IMG/VR virus record: IMGVR_UViG_3300046822_000225
Span: 1 to 55,711 of that record
Length of the DNA stretch: 55,711 nucleotides
From: a virus
Strand: one strand, 5' to 3'
This document shows, piece by piece, positions 32,947 through 41,099 of this stretch. The position numbers were made by a program, and so were the translations under genes. Under the pieces are notes generated by a model. The model was not told where the DNA came from. It did no database searches and saw only the letters and a list, made by a program, of their open reading frames with translations. Within the stretch, counting starts at the first letter, position 1; every line of letters begins with the position of its first letter.

Positions 32947-33179
32947 TGACGACGACGTTCTCCGAGCAGAGCGCGGGGAGGTTGTTCGGCGACGTCGTGG
33001 GCCCCGCCAGGTCCTGGGAGTGCGCGAGCCACGAGATTGAGGCTGCTCCGGCGTCGGCGATCTTTGTGCGGGGCATCTGGGGTGGACGGCGGCAGACGAT
33101 CCGCATCGATCCTGAAGAGGTCGACGAGCTCGCGCGTCGCCTTCACCAGGCCAAGCGCTACGTGCGAGGTGGTCGATGA
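32946..33179 (+). CDS. Small early protein, unknown function
   Basis: This 77-aa protein starts at an ATG overlapping the previous stop. It has WECASHEIEAAPASAIFVRG followed by QTIRIDPEEVDELARRLHQA, a strand-then-helix layout. The family is not recognised. Ends overlap the next ATG by 4 nt. Confidence 0.68.
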   Translation: MTTTFSEQSAGRLFGDVVGPARSWECASHEIEAAPASAIFVRGIWGGRRQTIRIDPEEVDELARRLHQAKRYVRGGR

Positions 33180-33388
33180 CACTTCCCAGCAGAAGCACTG
33201 GTGAGCGGCGCGCCCGGGCCAGCGTGACGGTCCTGGATGAGCGTCGCACCGCGGCGCTGCTGTACCCACGGTCGGCGCGGCGTGTGTTGGCGGTGCCCGG
33301 GTCTTGGTCTGCGAGAGCGGCTGTCATGGGGGCCGGTGTCCTGCCCTCGCCGGTCCCTGACAGCGCCGGTCGTGAGGGTCGGTCGTGA
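33176..33388 (+). CDS. Small basic early protein, uncertain
   Basis: The frame runs from an ATGA overlap to a GTGA overlap with the next gene, fitting the operon. The 70-aa product is Arg/Ser/Ala-rich (RRARASVTVLDERRTAALLY) and without clear domains. Coding is likely from context, weaker from composition. Confidence 0.5.
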   Translation: MTLPSRSTGERRARASVTVLDERRTAALLYPRSARRVLAVPGSWSARAAVMGAGVLPSPVPDSAGREGRS

Positions 33389-33636
33389 CCGGTGTGACGG
33401 GCGTCGTGCCGGTCCGGGAGCGTGCGGGGCGCACCGCGGTTGATCGTGCGCAGGCGCGTCTTGATGACGCGTTGGCGGCGTATCACGCCGCGGCGGATGT
33501 CGTGCTTGGGCTGCCGTTGGATGCCGGCCTGGAGTTGCGTGACGCGCGGCTGGCGATGTGGGCTCTGCATCGGCCCGTGGACGAAGCGCGTGTCGCGTTG
33601 CGTGGTGCGCGGTTGCGATCGGATCGTCGGCGATGA
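33385..33636 (+). CDS. Small helical early protein
   Basis: This 83-aa protein begins at GTG 33385 (GTGA). It has an amphipathic helix (AGRTAVDRAQARLDDALAAY) and a second helix ELRDARLAMWALHRPVDEAR, suggesting a helical hairpin. It lies immediately before the replication initiator gene. The function is unknown. Confidence 0.65.
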   Translation: MTGVTGVVPVRERAGRTAVDRAQARLDDALAAYHAAADVVLGLPLDAGLELRDARLAMWALHRPVDEARVALRGARLRSDRRR

Positions 33637-34556
33637 CCGGCGGGATTGGGGTGGTGCCGGTGCAGGCAGCTGGATCGTCGTCTCTCAAGGGCGGGTTCGT
33701 TCGGTGGGCGCGTGAGACCGTGCCGGCGCGTGGACTGTCGCGCGGGCAGGCGCAGGTGCTCAAGGAGCTCGCGTCGCGCGCGGATCGTGATGGGTGCTGT
33801 TACCCGTCTGTGCGCGCGATCGCTCAGGGCGTCGTGCTGAGCGAGCGTCACACCAAGCGGCTGCTGGGCGAGCTCACTGAGCTGGGGTTGGTTCTCTCGC
33901 ACCATCGTGGGCGCGGGCGCAGCGCGCACCGGCAGCTGTGCCCGCACGCGCCGTTGCCGGTCGTTGGTGGTCAGCTGTCGTTTGATGACCTGCTCGCGCA
34001 GAGCGTGCCCGCGGCGTATGGCCCGGCCGCGGCCAAGGAAGGATTCATCCCGCCGTCGCCGGTTGTTGGAGTGCCATTGGCGTGTTTTGGAGTGCCATCT
34101 GATGGCCCGCAGAAGTACCAGACGGAAGAAAAAGAAGGGGCGGCAGCGCGCGAGCATGTTCTCGAGGAGCACCTGCACGACGTCCTGGCGGTGCTGGAGG
34201 GCGCGCCGGGCCTGGTCGTCGAGCCGATGTCGGTCAACAGCGCGCTCGCGGCGTACCCGCAGGCAGCCGGGCATGATCATCTGCGGGCCGCGCACACCGT
34301 CGCCAGCTACGCCTTTGAGGGCGGCCTACGTGTGCCGGCGGCCAACCGGCTGCTCCTCGCGGAGTTGCGCAAGCAGACCAAGCCGGTCGCCGGATCGCCG
34401 ACGACAACGAGTCGCGGCGGTGGTGAGCGTTGGCATGAGGGCCGCCGGCGGCCGGTACCGGCGGGGAAGCCGCAGAACGAGTGGGATCGCGTCCTGCAGG
34501 ACGAGTTGCGTCGGCTGCGTGGCAGCGATTCGCTGGTGCCGGCGGGCTGGACATGA
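33633..34556 (+). CDS. Winged-helix replication initiator-type protein
   Basis: The ATG at 33633 overlaps the previous stop; the frame is open further upstream only as shadow. The 307-aa product has a winged helix-turn-helix in its first 110 residues (SRGQAQVLKELASRADRDGC, YPSVRAIAQGVVLSERHTKR, LLGELTELGLVLSHHRGRGR), typical of phage replication initiators or replisome organisers. The rest is a linker and a C-terminal helical part (HDHLRAAHTVASYAFEGGLR). It probably binds the phage origin, and the next gene may load helicase. No DNA polymerase gene is found, so replication would use host enzymes. Confidence 0.8.
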   Translation: MTGGIGVVPVQAAGSSSLKGGFVRWARETVPARGLSRGQAQVLKELASRADRDGCCYPSVRAIAQGVVLSERHTKRLLGELTELGLVLSHHRGRGRSAHRQLCPHAPLPVVGGQLSFDDLLAQSVPAAYGPAAAKEGFIPPSPVVGVPLACFGVPSDGPQKYQTEEKEGAAAREHVLEEHLHDVLAVLEGAPGLVVEPMSVNSALAAYPQAAGHDHLRAAHTVASYAFEGGLRVPAANRLLLAELRKQTKPVAGSPTTTSRGGGERWHEGRRRPVPAGKPQNEWDRVLQDELRRLRGSDSLVPAGWT

Positions 34557-35116
34557 GCGAGTGGGCGATGTTCTGCTCGTTGATGCGTCACGGCTGGCCG
34601 GGTGACTTCACCGACGAGGCCGCTGCCGCATACAGCGCCCTCCTGGAGGGCACTCAGCCGGCTCAGATCGTTGAGGCGATGCGTCGCCTGCAACATCGCG
34701 GCCAGAAGTTCCGGCCGTCCGTCGCGGAGCTCTTGGGCGAGCTGCGCGCCGACTACACCCAGCCGACGTTCGAGGAGGCCTTCGCGGTGCTTTGGGGACC
34801 GAGGGGCATCCTGCACTCGGCACGCTACGCGGAGAAGGTGCGGTTGGTCCACCCGTTGATCGCGGCGTTCGTTGCGCGTCGCGGCCTCGCGTTCCTGCGC
34901 GACCTGCGGCCGTTTGACGAGCAGGACGGGCACTGGGTCCGCAAGGACCTCCTGGAGTCATGGGACCGTCATGTCGAAGCGCTTGAGGGCCGCGAGATCG
35001 CTGTGCTGGCAGCCGGCGGCGGCCCGCGCGAGCTGCGCCAGATGGACCCGCTGAAGTCCCTTGATCTCCCTGCGCCGCTGACACTCGCCCAGGCCAACGC
35101 CGAGGCAGGCCAGTGA
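34553..35116 (+). CDS. Possible helicase loader (G39P-like N-terminus)
   Basis: The ATG at 34553 overlaps the initiator stop. The 187-aa product starts with a helical domain (SEWAMFCSLMRHGWPGDFTD, AAAAYSALLEGTQPAQIVEA, MRRLQHRGQKFRPSVAELLG) like that of phage helicase loader/inhibitor proteins of the G39P type. The remaining part is helical with FEEAFAVLWGPRG and LIAAFVARRGLAFLRDL. Its place after the initiator supports this; the family match is moderate. Confidence 0.7.
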   Translation: MSEWAMFCSLMRHGWPGDFTDEAAAAYSALLEGTQPAQIVEAMRRLQHRGQKFRPSVAELLGELRADYTQPTFEEAFAVLWGPRGILHSARYAEKVRLVHPLIAAFVARRGLAFLRDLRPFDEQDGHWVRKDLLESWDRHVEALEGREIAVLAAGGGPRELRQMDPLKSLDLPAPLTLAQANAEAGQ

Positions 35117-35366
35117 CCGGTCAGCTCGCGCTGCTCGCACAACCTAGGTTCTGCCCGGCGGTTCATTGCCAGGTGCCGTGCGGCGCCGGGATCCCCGGCC
35201 TTGTCTGCACGTGCCGGCCGTGTAGCTGCGAGCGCTGCCGGCGGCGGCGGGCACGCGCGCGGTACCGCCGGTTGCCGGCATTCGAGCTTCAGATGCGGGC
35301 CTTCAGCCCGGGTCTCGTTCAGCAGCCACGCCTGTTCACCTCTACTCGTGAAGGAGCAGCAGTCTC

Positions 35367-35370
<4 letters not shown>
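35113..35370 (+). CDS. Cys-rich small early protein
   Basis: This 85-aa protein starts at GTG 35113. The middle carries CPAVHCQVPCGAG, CTCRPCSCERC and a run of Arg (RRRRARARYRR). Eight or nine Cys within 35 residues suggest one or two zinc sites, and the basic stretch suggests RNA or DNA binding. The family is not recognised. AAGGAG near its end serves the next gene. Confidence 0.65.
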
Positions 35371-36286
<916 letters not shown>

Positions 36287-36290
<4 letters not shown>

Positions 36291-36490
36291 CCACCGCGAG
36301 CGTGCTTCCGCTCGCGGGGCTGCGTGTCGTCGACGCCGAGGATCCCGATGTCGATCAGCGCGTCGAGGTTGTCGTGGATGGCGTCGCGATCGCGCAGGTC
36401 GCGGCGAGCAAGCGTGGCGTACGCGATGACGATGCGTGGCCTGAGCGACATGAGGACCAGCGGCGGGTTCTATGTCGCGCAGGCGCGTGA
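36287..36490 (+). CDS. Small early protein, possibly ends in another frame
   Basis: This 67-aa protein starts at an ATGA overlap. Its first 45 residues look real (LAGLRVVDAEDPDVDQRVEV, VVDGVAIAQVAASKRG). The end (ERHEDQRRVLCRAGA) looks less so. In the +1 frame a stop-free stretch continues to 36530 with FYVAQARDRMGSPASGGDHA, which carries the recurrent DR-x-G-x-PAS ending seen in four other genes. A +1 shift near 36420-36450 or a separate small gene (36426-36530) are both possible. Confidence 0.6.
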
Positions 36491-36530
36491 CCGCATGGGT
36501 TCCCCTGCGTCAGGAGGCGACCATGCCTGA
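36426..36530 (+). CDS. Possible 34-aa small gene ending in DRMGSPAS motif
   Basis: The frame is ATG 36426 to TGA 36528-36530. It overlaps the 3' end of the preceding gene in the +1 frame. It reads MTMRGLSDMRTSGGFYVAQA, then RDRMGSPASGGDHA. It overlaps the next start (36523). It may be real, or the true C-terminus of the previous gene. Confidence 0.4.
   Translation: MTMRGLSDMRTSGGFYVAQARDRMGSPASGGDHA
36489..36525 (+). repeat. Start-associated repeat, copy A
   Basis: GACCGCATGGGTT then CCCCTGCGTCA then GGAGGCGACC ending in ATG. It combines the C-terminal codons of the upstream frame with the ribosome site and start of the downstream gene. Four similar copies occur at 37765, 39219, 41963 and 46390. 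Confidence 0.8.
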
Positions 36531-36750
36531 GCGCTGCCCCTGCTGTGGTGCTCACGAGTTCGAGCAGCGGCCCGAGTGCGCGTCGCGCCAGCGCGACGCT
36601 CTCGCGGGCGGGATCCGCTCGATGCTGGGATCGCTCCCGTTCGTCGCGCCCGAAGCGCTCGCCGGCATGGTTGTGCAGAAGCTCGCCGGCGCGATGAGCG
36701 TCGCCGGCCTGCCGATCAAGCCCGACCGATCAGGACGCGACGATGCCTGA
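36523..36750 (+). CDS. Small zinc-knuckle protein
   Basis: The ATG at 36523 is preceded by CAGGAGG. The 75-aa product begins PERCPCCGAHEFEQRPEC, a compact Cys cluster, followed by a helical part with GIRSMLGSLPFVAPEALAGM. It may bind zinc. The function is unknown. It overlaps the next gene by 8 nt. Confidence 0.72.
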   Translation: MPERCPCCGAHEFEQRPECASRQRDALAGGIRSMLGSLPFVAPEALAGMVVQKLAGAMSVAGLPIKPDRSGRDDA

Positions 36751-36937
36751 TCCCGGGATCCGCGTCACCGTCCAGGACCTCGTCACGGGTGACTCCGAGA
36801 CGCAGGAGATCCACGACGACTACGTGATCGTCTGCGCCGGCACCTGCTACGTCGCGCACGTCAACGACTACCCGACGAAGGGCACCCAGATCCTGACGGT
36901 CAAGGGTCGACTCGGCCTCGGAGGCGACCATGGCTGA
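36743..36937 (+). CDS. Small beta-rich early protein
   Basis: This 64-aa protein is all beta in pattern: IRVTVQDLVTGDSETQEIHD, DYVIVCAGTCYVAHVNDYPT. Ends with GLGGDHG, the same kind of C-terminal tail (GGDHG/GGDHA) as two other early genes, because the shared GGAGGCGACCATGG start context of the next gene encodes it. The family is not recognised, though similar proteins are usual in actinophage early regions. Confidence 0.7.
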   Translation: MPDPGIRVTVQDLVTGDSETQEIHDDYVIVCAGTCYVAHVNDYPTKGTQILTVKGRLGLGGDHG

Positions 36938-37121
36938 AGCGGTCTTCCTGACGTACCTGGAGGCGCAGGTGGCCGCTGCCGGCGCCGCCGGCGAGCTGGC
37001 CGCACGTCTGCCCGATCCGTTCGAGCTCGCCTCGCTCACGGTGTTCAGCAGCGAGGGAGCCTGGTTCGCTCGCATCCGCACCGACGTCTTCCTCGGGGTG
37101 AAGGTGACGCCCAATGGTTGA
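36930..37121 (+). CDS. Small early protein, unknown function
   Basis: This 63-aa protein starts at ATG 36930 in a GGAGGCGACC-ATGGCTGA context. It has a helical N-terminal half (EAQVAAAGAAGELAARL) and a strand pair (ELASLTVFSSEGAWFARIRT). It overlaps the next gene by 8 nt. Confidence 0.65.
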   Translation: MAEAVFLTYLEAQVAAAGAAGELAARLPDPFELASLTVFSSEGAWFARIRTDVFLGVKVTPNG

Positions 37122-37593
37122 GGCCGGCACGACGTACAACATCGTGGTGCAGGCGCCCGATGTGCTGCCGGGCCCGTTGCGTCCCTGGTTCGTGCGCGCG
37201 TTCCACGCCGGCGACCAGACGCCGATCGCGACCGCCGAGCATCACGACCTGAAGCTCGCGGCCGACGAGGTGTTCGAGCGGCTGCGCGAGCACATCGAGG
37301 AGCGCATGGGCCGCGATGCGCACTTCGGTCTCGGCGACGCGCCGCACGGCGGCGCCGGCTTCAAGGAGTACACGCTCGACGATCACGACGAGATCCTTCA
37401 ACGCGAAGAGCTCCCGGTCTGGTGCGCGCGCGTCAACGAGCTCGTGCTCGCCGATCCGCTCCTGAACGCTCACCAGCTGCGCAACATGCATGGCGAGTTC
37501 GCGTTCTCGCCCGGCAGCTGCCCGCTTTGCAAAGCGCTCGCCGACATCGAGGTCCAGGTCCGCGACGAGATCCTCGGAGCGCGGCATGGGTGA
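37114..37593 (+). CDS. Early protein with small Cys pair, unknown function
   Basis: This 159-aa protein has YNIVVQAPDVLPGPLRPWFV and ATAEHHDLKLAADEVFERLR at the N-terminus, and ends with a helix bearing CPLCKALADIEVQVRDEI. The Cys-x2-Cys may form a half zinc site or redox pair. There is no recognised family. It begins 8 nt before the previous stop. Confidence 0.72.
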   Translation: MVEAGTTYNIVVQAPDVLPGPLRPWFVRAFHAGDQTPIATAEHHDLKLAADEVFERLREHIEERMGRDAHFGLGDAPHGGAGFKEYTLDDHDEILQREELPVWCARVNELVLADPLLNAHQLRNMHGEFAFSPGSCPLCKALADIEVQVRDEILGARHG

Positions 37594-37620
37594 GACCGCC
37601 AGAGCATCGGAGGTGGCGCG

Positions 37621-37803
37621 ATGACGCGTCGGCAGAGGTGTGCGCGGGCGGAGCGCGCACGGGCTCACGCGGAGCGTCGCGACGGGCGGAGGGAGCCCGG
37701 AGCGGAGCAGCTGAGCACGCAGCGCGCGGCCGCGCGCCGGCAGCGAGATGAGCAGCGACGTCATGACCGCAAGGGCACCCCTGCGTCAGGAGCCAACCGG
37801 TGA
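37621..37803 (+). CDS. Small basic protein ending in DRKGTPAS motif
   Basis: This 60-aa protein starts at an ATG with CGGAGG 7 nt before it. It is almost entirely Arg/Ala/Gln/Glu (RAERARAHAERRDGRREPG), likely a charged helix. The C-terminal DRKGTPASGANR comes from start-associated repeat B. It could be a nucleic-acid binder or not expressed. Confidence 0.5.
   Translation: MTRRQRCARAERARAHAERRDGRREPGAEQLSTQRAAARRQRDEQRRHDRKGTPASGANR
37765..37802 (+). repeat. Start-associated repeat, copy B
   Basis: GACCGCAAGGGCA then CCCCTGCGTCA then GGAGCCAACCG, ending in the GTG at 37800. It encodes DRKGTPASG in the upstream frame and supplies GGAG as ribosome site. Confidence 0.8.
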
Positions 37804-38186
37804 CGGTTCCACCGCTCCCACCGCATCTCCTCGAGCTGCTCGGACGCGATCCCGCCAGGGACCGCAACGCGCTGGACCTGGCGAGCTTCTACGTCGAGGG
37901 TCTGAAATACGGGCCCGGCCCCGGCCAGCTCGAAAGCGTGAGCGACGAGCAGATCGTCAACCAGCTCGAGGTCCTACTGCGCGATGCCGGCGTCACGTCG
38001 ATGACCGGCCGGCAGCTCGCGGAAGCGTATGAGTTCTACGCGCGGTCTCTGGCGCTCACGCTCCGCGTACCGCTGATGGTCACCAGGACCGTCTTCCTTG
38101 ACGGGCTGGTGCATGGCATCGCGCTCGCGGGCGATGTCCGAGGCGAGCCCAGAGGTCCGCGCGCGGCGGGAGGCGACCATGGCTGA
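37800..38186 (+). CDS. Helical early protein, unknown function
   Basis: This 128-aa protein starts at GTG 37800 after GGAG of repeat B. The sequence is helical: ALDLASFYVEGLKYGPGPGQ, DEQIVNQLEVLLRDAGVTSM, GRQLAEAYEFYARSLALTLR. No domain is recognised. It ends GPRAAGGDHG, encoded by the next gene's start context. Confidence 0.72.
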   Translation: MTVPPLPPHLLELLGRDPARDRNALDLASFYVEGLKYGPGPGQLESVSDEQIVNQLEVLLRDAGVTSMTGRQLAEAYEFYARSLALTLRVPLMVTRTVFLDGLVHGIALAGDVRGEPRGPRAAGGDHG

Positions 38187-38517
38187 GCGCGTGGCGCTGG
38201 ATGTCGGCGACGTCGTCCTCCTGGACTCTGTCGGCGCGCGATGCATCGAGATCGAGCCGTCGGGTGAGGTCGGCGTCATCCTCGATCTCGAGGGGCGCCT
38301 GAACAAGCTGCAGGTTCGCGACGTGCACCGCTACATCCTGTCGGCGGGCAGCGCGGCGGAGCTGATCGCAGAGCTCGTCGTCGCTGCCCAGGAGGCGGCT
38401 ACACGCGGCTCATCTATGGGCATCACGGGCGGCCCGACGTTCCAAGCCGAGCTGGATGCGGCGATCGCCACCGAGCAGAAGCGCCGCGGCCTGTACCGAG
38501 GAGCCAACGGTGGCTGA
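38179..38517 (+). CDS. Small early protein with SH3-like start
   Basis: The ATG at 38179 lies in GGAGGCGACC-ATGGCTGA context and is preferred to upstream in-frame ATGs inside the previous gene. The 112-aa product has a beta-barrel-like N-terminus (ALDVGDVVLLDSVGARCIEI, GEVGVILDLEGRLNKLQVRD) like small SH3 folds, then helices. The function is unknown. Confidence 0.72.
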   Translation: MAERVALDVGDVVLLDSVGARCIEIEPSGEVGVILDLEGRLNKLQVRDVHRYILSAGSAAELIAELVVAAQEAATRGSSMGITGGPTFQAELDAAIATEQKRRGLYRGANGG

Positions 38518-38839
38518 GATCGAGACGGTCTCCTGGCAGGACATCGAGGACGCGATCGCCGCAGCGGTCGTGCCCGCCGAGATCGTTGTCGCGACCGCAT
38601 CGATTGAGCAGGGCGAGATGTTGCTCGAGGCGATCGCGCGCCGGCTTGGCGCGGGCGGCACCGCTCAGCGCGCGGGCTGTCTGCATTTGCCCGGCGCCGT
38701 TGTGCGCGTCGTCACCGACGACGACCAGATCGAGCAGCTGCGCCCGACGCGCGTCCTGATCCCGCAGACGCTGACCAACACCCGGCTCGAGCACCGCCTA
38801 CGCGCGTGCCTCGCCCGCCACGGAGGCACGCATGCCTGA
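38510..38839 (+). CDS. Small early protein, unknown function
   Basis: The GTG at 38510 is preceded by CGAGGAG and followed by GCTGAG, the same start context as its neighbours. The 109-aa product has an acidic N-terminus (ETVSWQDIEDAIAAAVVPAE), a helix EQGEMLLEAIARRLGAG and a strand AVVRVVTDDDQIEQL. The family is not recognised. It overlaps the next gene by 8 nt. Confidence 0.7.
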   Translation: MAEIETVSWQDIEDAIAAAVVPAEIVVATASIEQGEMLLEAIARRLGAGGTAQRAGCLHLPGAVVRVVTDDDQIEQLRPTRVLIPQTLTNTRLEHRLRACLARHGGTHA

Positions 38840-39260
38840 TCTCAATCCAGCGATGCGTCGCCCGGATGAGCCACTGGTGGACGCCTGCCGGCGCGTGGCG
38901 ATCGACGCTGTCTACCAAGCGCGCGACAGCGGCGGGACGATGCACACCGCCGGCGCGGCCGCGGCCGATGCCGTCCTCGCGCTGCTCGCACCAATCGACG
39001 ACCACCTGGTCCACATCGGGCGAGAGCGCTTCACGGTCACGCACCCGCTGACCGAGCGCGCCGACGGCACGATGCACCTCTGCGCGCTGCATCAGTGGCT
39101 GAGCGAGCAGGGCAGCCCGCCGGCGCCGCCCGGGCGCTACCGCGCGATCGAGCACCAGCCTGACGCGTACAGCGAGGACTACCGCGCCGATCCGTGGGAG
39201 CTCGAGCTCCTCGAGGACGACCGCAGCGGGACCACTGCGTCAGGAGACGATCGTGGCTAG
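38832..39260 (+). CDS. Early protein, unknown conserved family
   Basis: This 142-aa protein has an N-terminal helical domain (VDACRRVAIDAVYQARDSGG, AAAADAVLALLAPIDDHL) and a middle part reading LVHIGRERFTVTHPLTERAD followed by MHLCALHQWLSEQ and a PPAPPGRYRAIE end. Proteins with this motif set occur in many actinophages without known role. The C-terminal DRSGTTASGDDRG comes from start-associated repeat C. Confidence 0.75.
   Translation: MPDLNPAMRRPDEPLVDACRRVAIDAVYQARDSGGTMHTAGAAAADAVLALLAPIDDHLVHIGRERFTVTHPLTERADGTMHLCALHQWLSEQGSPPAPPGRYRAIEHQPDAYSEDYRADPWELELLEDDRSGTTASGDDRG
39219..39255 (+). repeat. Start-associated repeat, copy C
   Basis: GACCGCAGCGGGA then CCACTGCGTCA then GGAGACGATC ending in the GTG at 39253. 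One base differs from copies A and B in the core (CCAC for CCCC). Confidence 0.8.
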
Positions 39261-40197
39261 CCGCCCTAGTCCGCCATACGGGCGGCTGGCTGCCGAGATC
39301 CCGCAGGTCGCGCTGCGCACAATCTGGCGCGACCGGCTGATCGTCGGCGCGCTGAACCTCATCGCCGGCCAGCCCGGCGTCGGGAAGAGCAGCCTCACCG
39401 CACTCATCGCCGCCGAGCTCTCCCGCCAGGGCAAGACGATCATCCTCAGCAACTGCGAGGACGATCCCGGCAGCGTCACGGTGCCGCGCCTATCGGTGGC
39501 CGGCGCAATCGAGTACGTCATCCAGAAGACCGGCACGGCCTGCGTGATCATCGACCCGATCGGCGCGCACTTCCGGCCGGAGCGCCGCGCGCATGATCGC
39601 GAGACGCTGCGCCAACTCGCCGGCATCGGCCGTCGCACGAACTGCGCGATCGTCGCCGTGCACCACACCACGAAGGCCGGCGAGGTCGGCGGTCCGAACA
39701 GCGGCCTACGCGGCACCGCGCGCGCGGTCTATGTCTACGGCTTTGATCCCGACGACGAGGACCGCCGCGCGCTCTCGGTCGACAAGATCAACGGCGTCGC
39801 CGAGCCGCCAGCGATCCTCTTCGAACAGGAGGTCGTCGAGTACTCGATCGGCAAGACTGTCCTCGAGGCCGGCAAGCTGCGCAAGGTCCGCCAGTCCAAC
39901 GCACGGGCCAGCGTGCACCGCGGCCGCCGCGACAACGAGCGCGACGCTGCGTGCCACGAGTGGCTGAGCGAGTACCTCGCGGGCTGCGAGGACTGCGCTC
40001 GAGCTGCGACCGACATCAAGGCCGCCGGCCGCGAGGAGGGCTACGGGGAAGCGACGCTGCGACGCGCGCAGACCACGCTGCAGGTCGAGCACGCCCGCCT
40101 GGGCGGCTTCGGCGCAGACGGCCACTGGACATGGCGGCTCCCGGATGAGCACCCGCTGCGCATAATCGCGAACGACCCAGAGGAGGTCGCCGGGTGA
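39253..40197 (+). CDS. RepA/AAA_25-like ATPase
   Basis: This 314-aa RecA-fold ATPase of the type found in phage replication modules has Walker A GQPGVGKSS (about 39-47), Walker B CVIIDPIG (97-104), and a sensor stretch IVAVHHTTKAGE (133-144) followed by GLRGTARAVYVYG. The C-terminal part (about 220-314) is a small winged-helix-like domain (CARAATDIKAAGREEGYGEA). The stretch between Walker A and B is about 50 residues shorter than in usual RepA helicases. It probably acts in DNA replication or recombination. Start GTG follows AGGAGA of repeat C. Confidence 0.82.
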   Translation: MASRPSPPYGRLAAEIPQVALRTIWRDRLIVGALNLIAGQPGVGKSSLTALIAAELSRQGKTIILSNCEDDPGSVTVPRLSVAGAIEYVIQKTGTACVIIDPIGAHFRPERRAHDRETLRQLAGIGRRTNCAIVAVHHTTKAGEVGGPNSGLRGTARAVYVYGFDPDDEDRRALSVDKINGVAEPPAILFEQEVVEYSIGKTVLEAGKLRKVRQSNARASVHRGRRDNERDAACHEWLSEYLAGCEDCARAATDIKAAGREEGYGEATLRRAQTTLQVEHARLGGFGADGHWTWRLPDEHPLRIIANDPEEVAG

Positions 40198-40694
40198 ACG
40201 CGCACAACGTCAACCGCGACGAGCTGCCGGTGGTCCCTGGCGAGGTAGTCGGATGGCGGGCCTGGATCGTCGTCACCGCCGGCCACCGGGAGCCGCGGCT
40301 GCGGTCGCTGTACTACGGCGTGATCTGGCCGACCGACGACTGGCTGCTCGCAGCCGACGGAGAGCACCGCGGCTACGACCCGCACGGCATCTGCGCGGCC
40401 CGCGACCGGCAGCACCTGGTCGAGATGCACCGCTACGGCTCCAGCGCACATCCGCGCTACGTCGAAGGCGGCGGCGAGCGCCGCGGCATCGCCGCTATCG
40501 GCGCCGTCGGGCTCGCCGGCCTGGTCATCCCAGGGGACCGCGGTTACCGCGCCGAGAAGGCCAGGCCCCTGAGCATCCTGCTGCCCTACGCCGCCTGGGA
40601 ACTCGTCGAGCCACTTCGCCGCGCCTACCGGGTGCCCGTCGGGCTCTCGAACGTGCTGGTCAACGCAGGAGGGCACTGTGGACATCGGTCCTGA
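40194..40694 (+). CDS. Conserved phage protein, unknown function
   Basis: This 166-aa protein has the start GEVVGWRAWIVV, then LRSLYYGVIWPTDDWLLAAD and HRGYDPHGICAARDRQHLVE. The GWRAW, WP and HGIxAA signatures mark a widespread small phage family of unknown role, in which a Cys-His set is often present. The C-terminal end is IPGDRGYRAEKARPLSILLP. Coupled to the ATPase by GTGA. Confidence 0.75.
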   Translation: MNAHNVNRDELPVVPGEVVGWRAWIVVTAGHREPRLRSLYYGVIWPTDDWLLAADGEHRGYDPHGICAARDRQHLVEMHRYGSSAHPRYVEGGGERRGIAAIGAVGLAGLVIPGDRGYRAEKARPLSILLPYAAWELVEPLRRAYRVPVGLSNVLVNAGGHCGHRS

Positions 40695-40818
40695 GCAGCC
40701 CCCGTTCATCGCCGAGCCGCTCCGGGACCCGTTCCGGTCGGCGCCCGAGCCGGAGCCCGAGCCCGCCGCGCCGGAGCCCGAGCCAATCCACCAGCCCGCC
40801 GAGCCCACCCGCGCGTGA
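40678..40818 (+). CDS. 46-aa Pro/Glu-rich small protein
   Basis: GTG 40678 to TGA 40818, with a strong GCAGGAGG ribosome site 6 nt upstream, inside the end of the preceding gene. The product starts MDIGPEQPPFIAEPLRDPF and continues with (P-E)n repeats (PEPEPEPAAPEPEP). It overlaps the next GTG (GTGA). Coupling on both sides supports a real gene. Confidence 0.6.
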   Translation: MDIGPEQPPFIAEPLRDPFRSAPEPEPEPAAPEPEPIHQPAEPTRA

Positions 40819-41099
40819 GCTCGACAGCAGACACCTTGGTGGGCGAGGGAATCGCGTCGGAGCCGCGGCCGCGCCCACGCGCGGCTAACGGCTCATTCAC
40901 TCGAGCGGACGCGCCCTCGCCCACCAAGACGGGCCGCGGCGGCTTCACCGGCAGCCCGATCACCGCCTGGTGCTCGCGCTGCCAGGACCACGCGGTGCCG
41001 ATGCGCGACGGCACTGCGGCTTCTGCGGCCGCGCGATCAGCAATCACGCCCCCCCCCGACAGCACAAAGGAGAAGCGCTCGTGTCCAAGCCAGCCATAG
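40815..41099 (+). CDS. Small protein with zinc ribbon split by frameshift
   Basis: This 94-aa frame starts at a GTG overlap. It reads CSRCQDHAVPMRDGT up to 41015; the -1 frame then continues with CGFCGRAISNHAPP, so the two Cys pairs of a normal Cys4 ribbon sit in different frames. In its own frame the C-terminus turns into AAARSAITPPPDSTKEK. A run of nine C (41049-41057) lies just beyond. Either an indel broke the gene or a -1 shift joins it to the ParB-like gene. Confidence 0.6.
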   Translation: MSSTADTLVGEGIASEPRPRPRAANGSFTRADAPSPTKTGRGGFTGSPITAWCSRCQDHAVPMRDGTAASAAARSAITPPPDSTKEKRSCPSQP

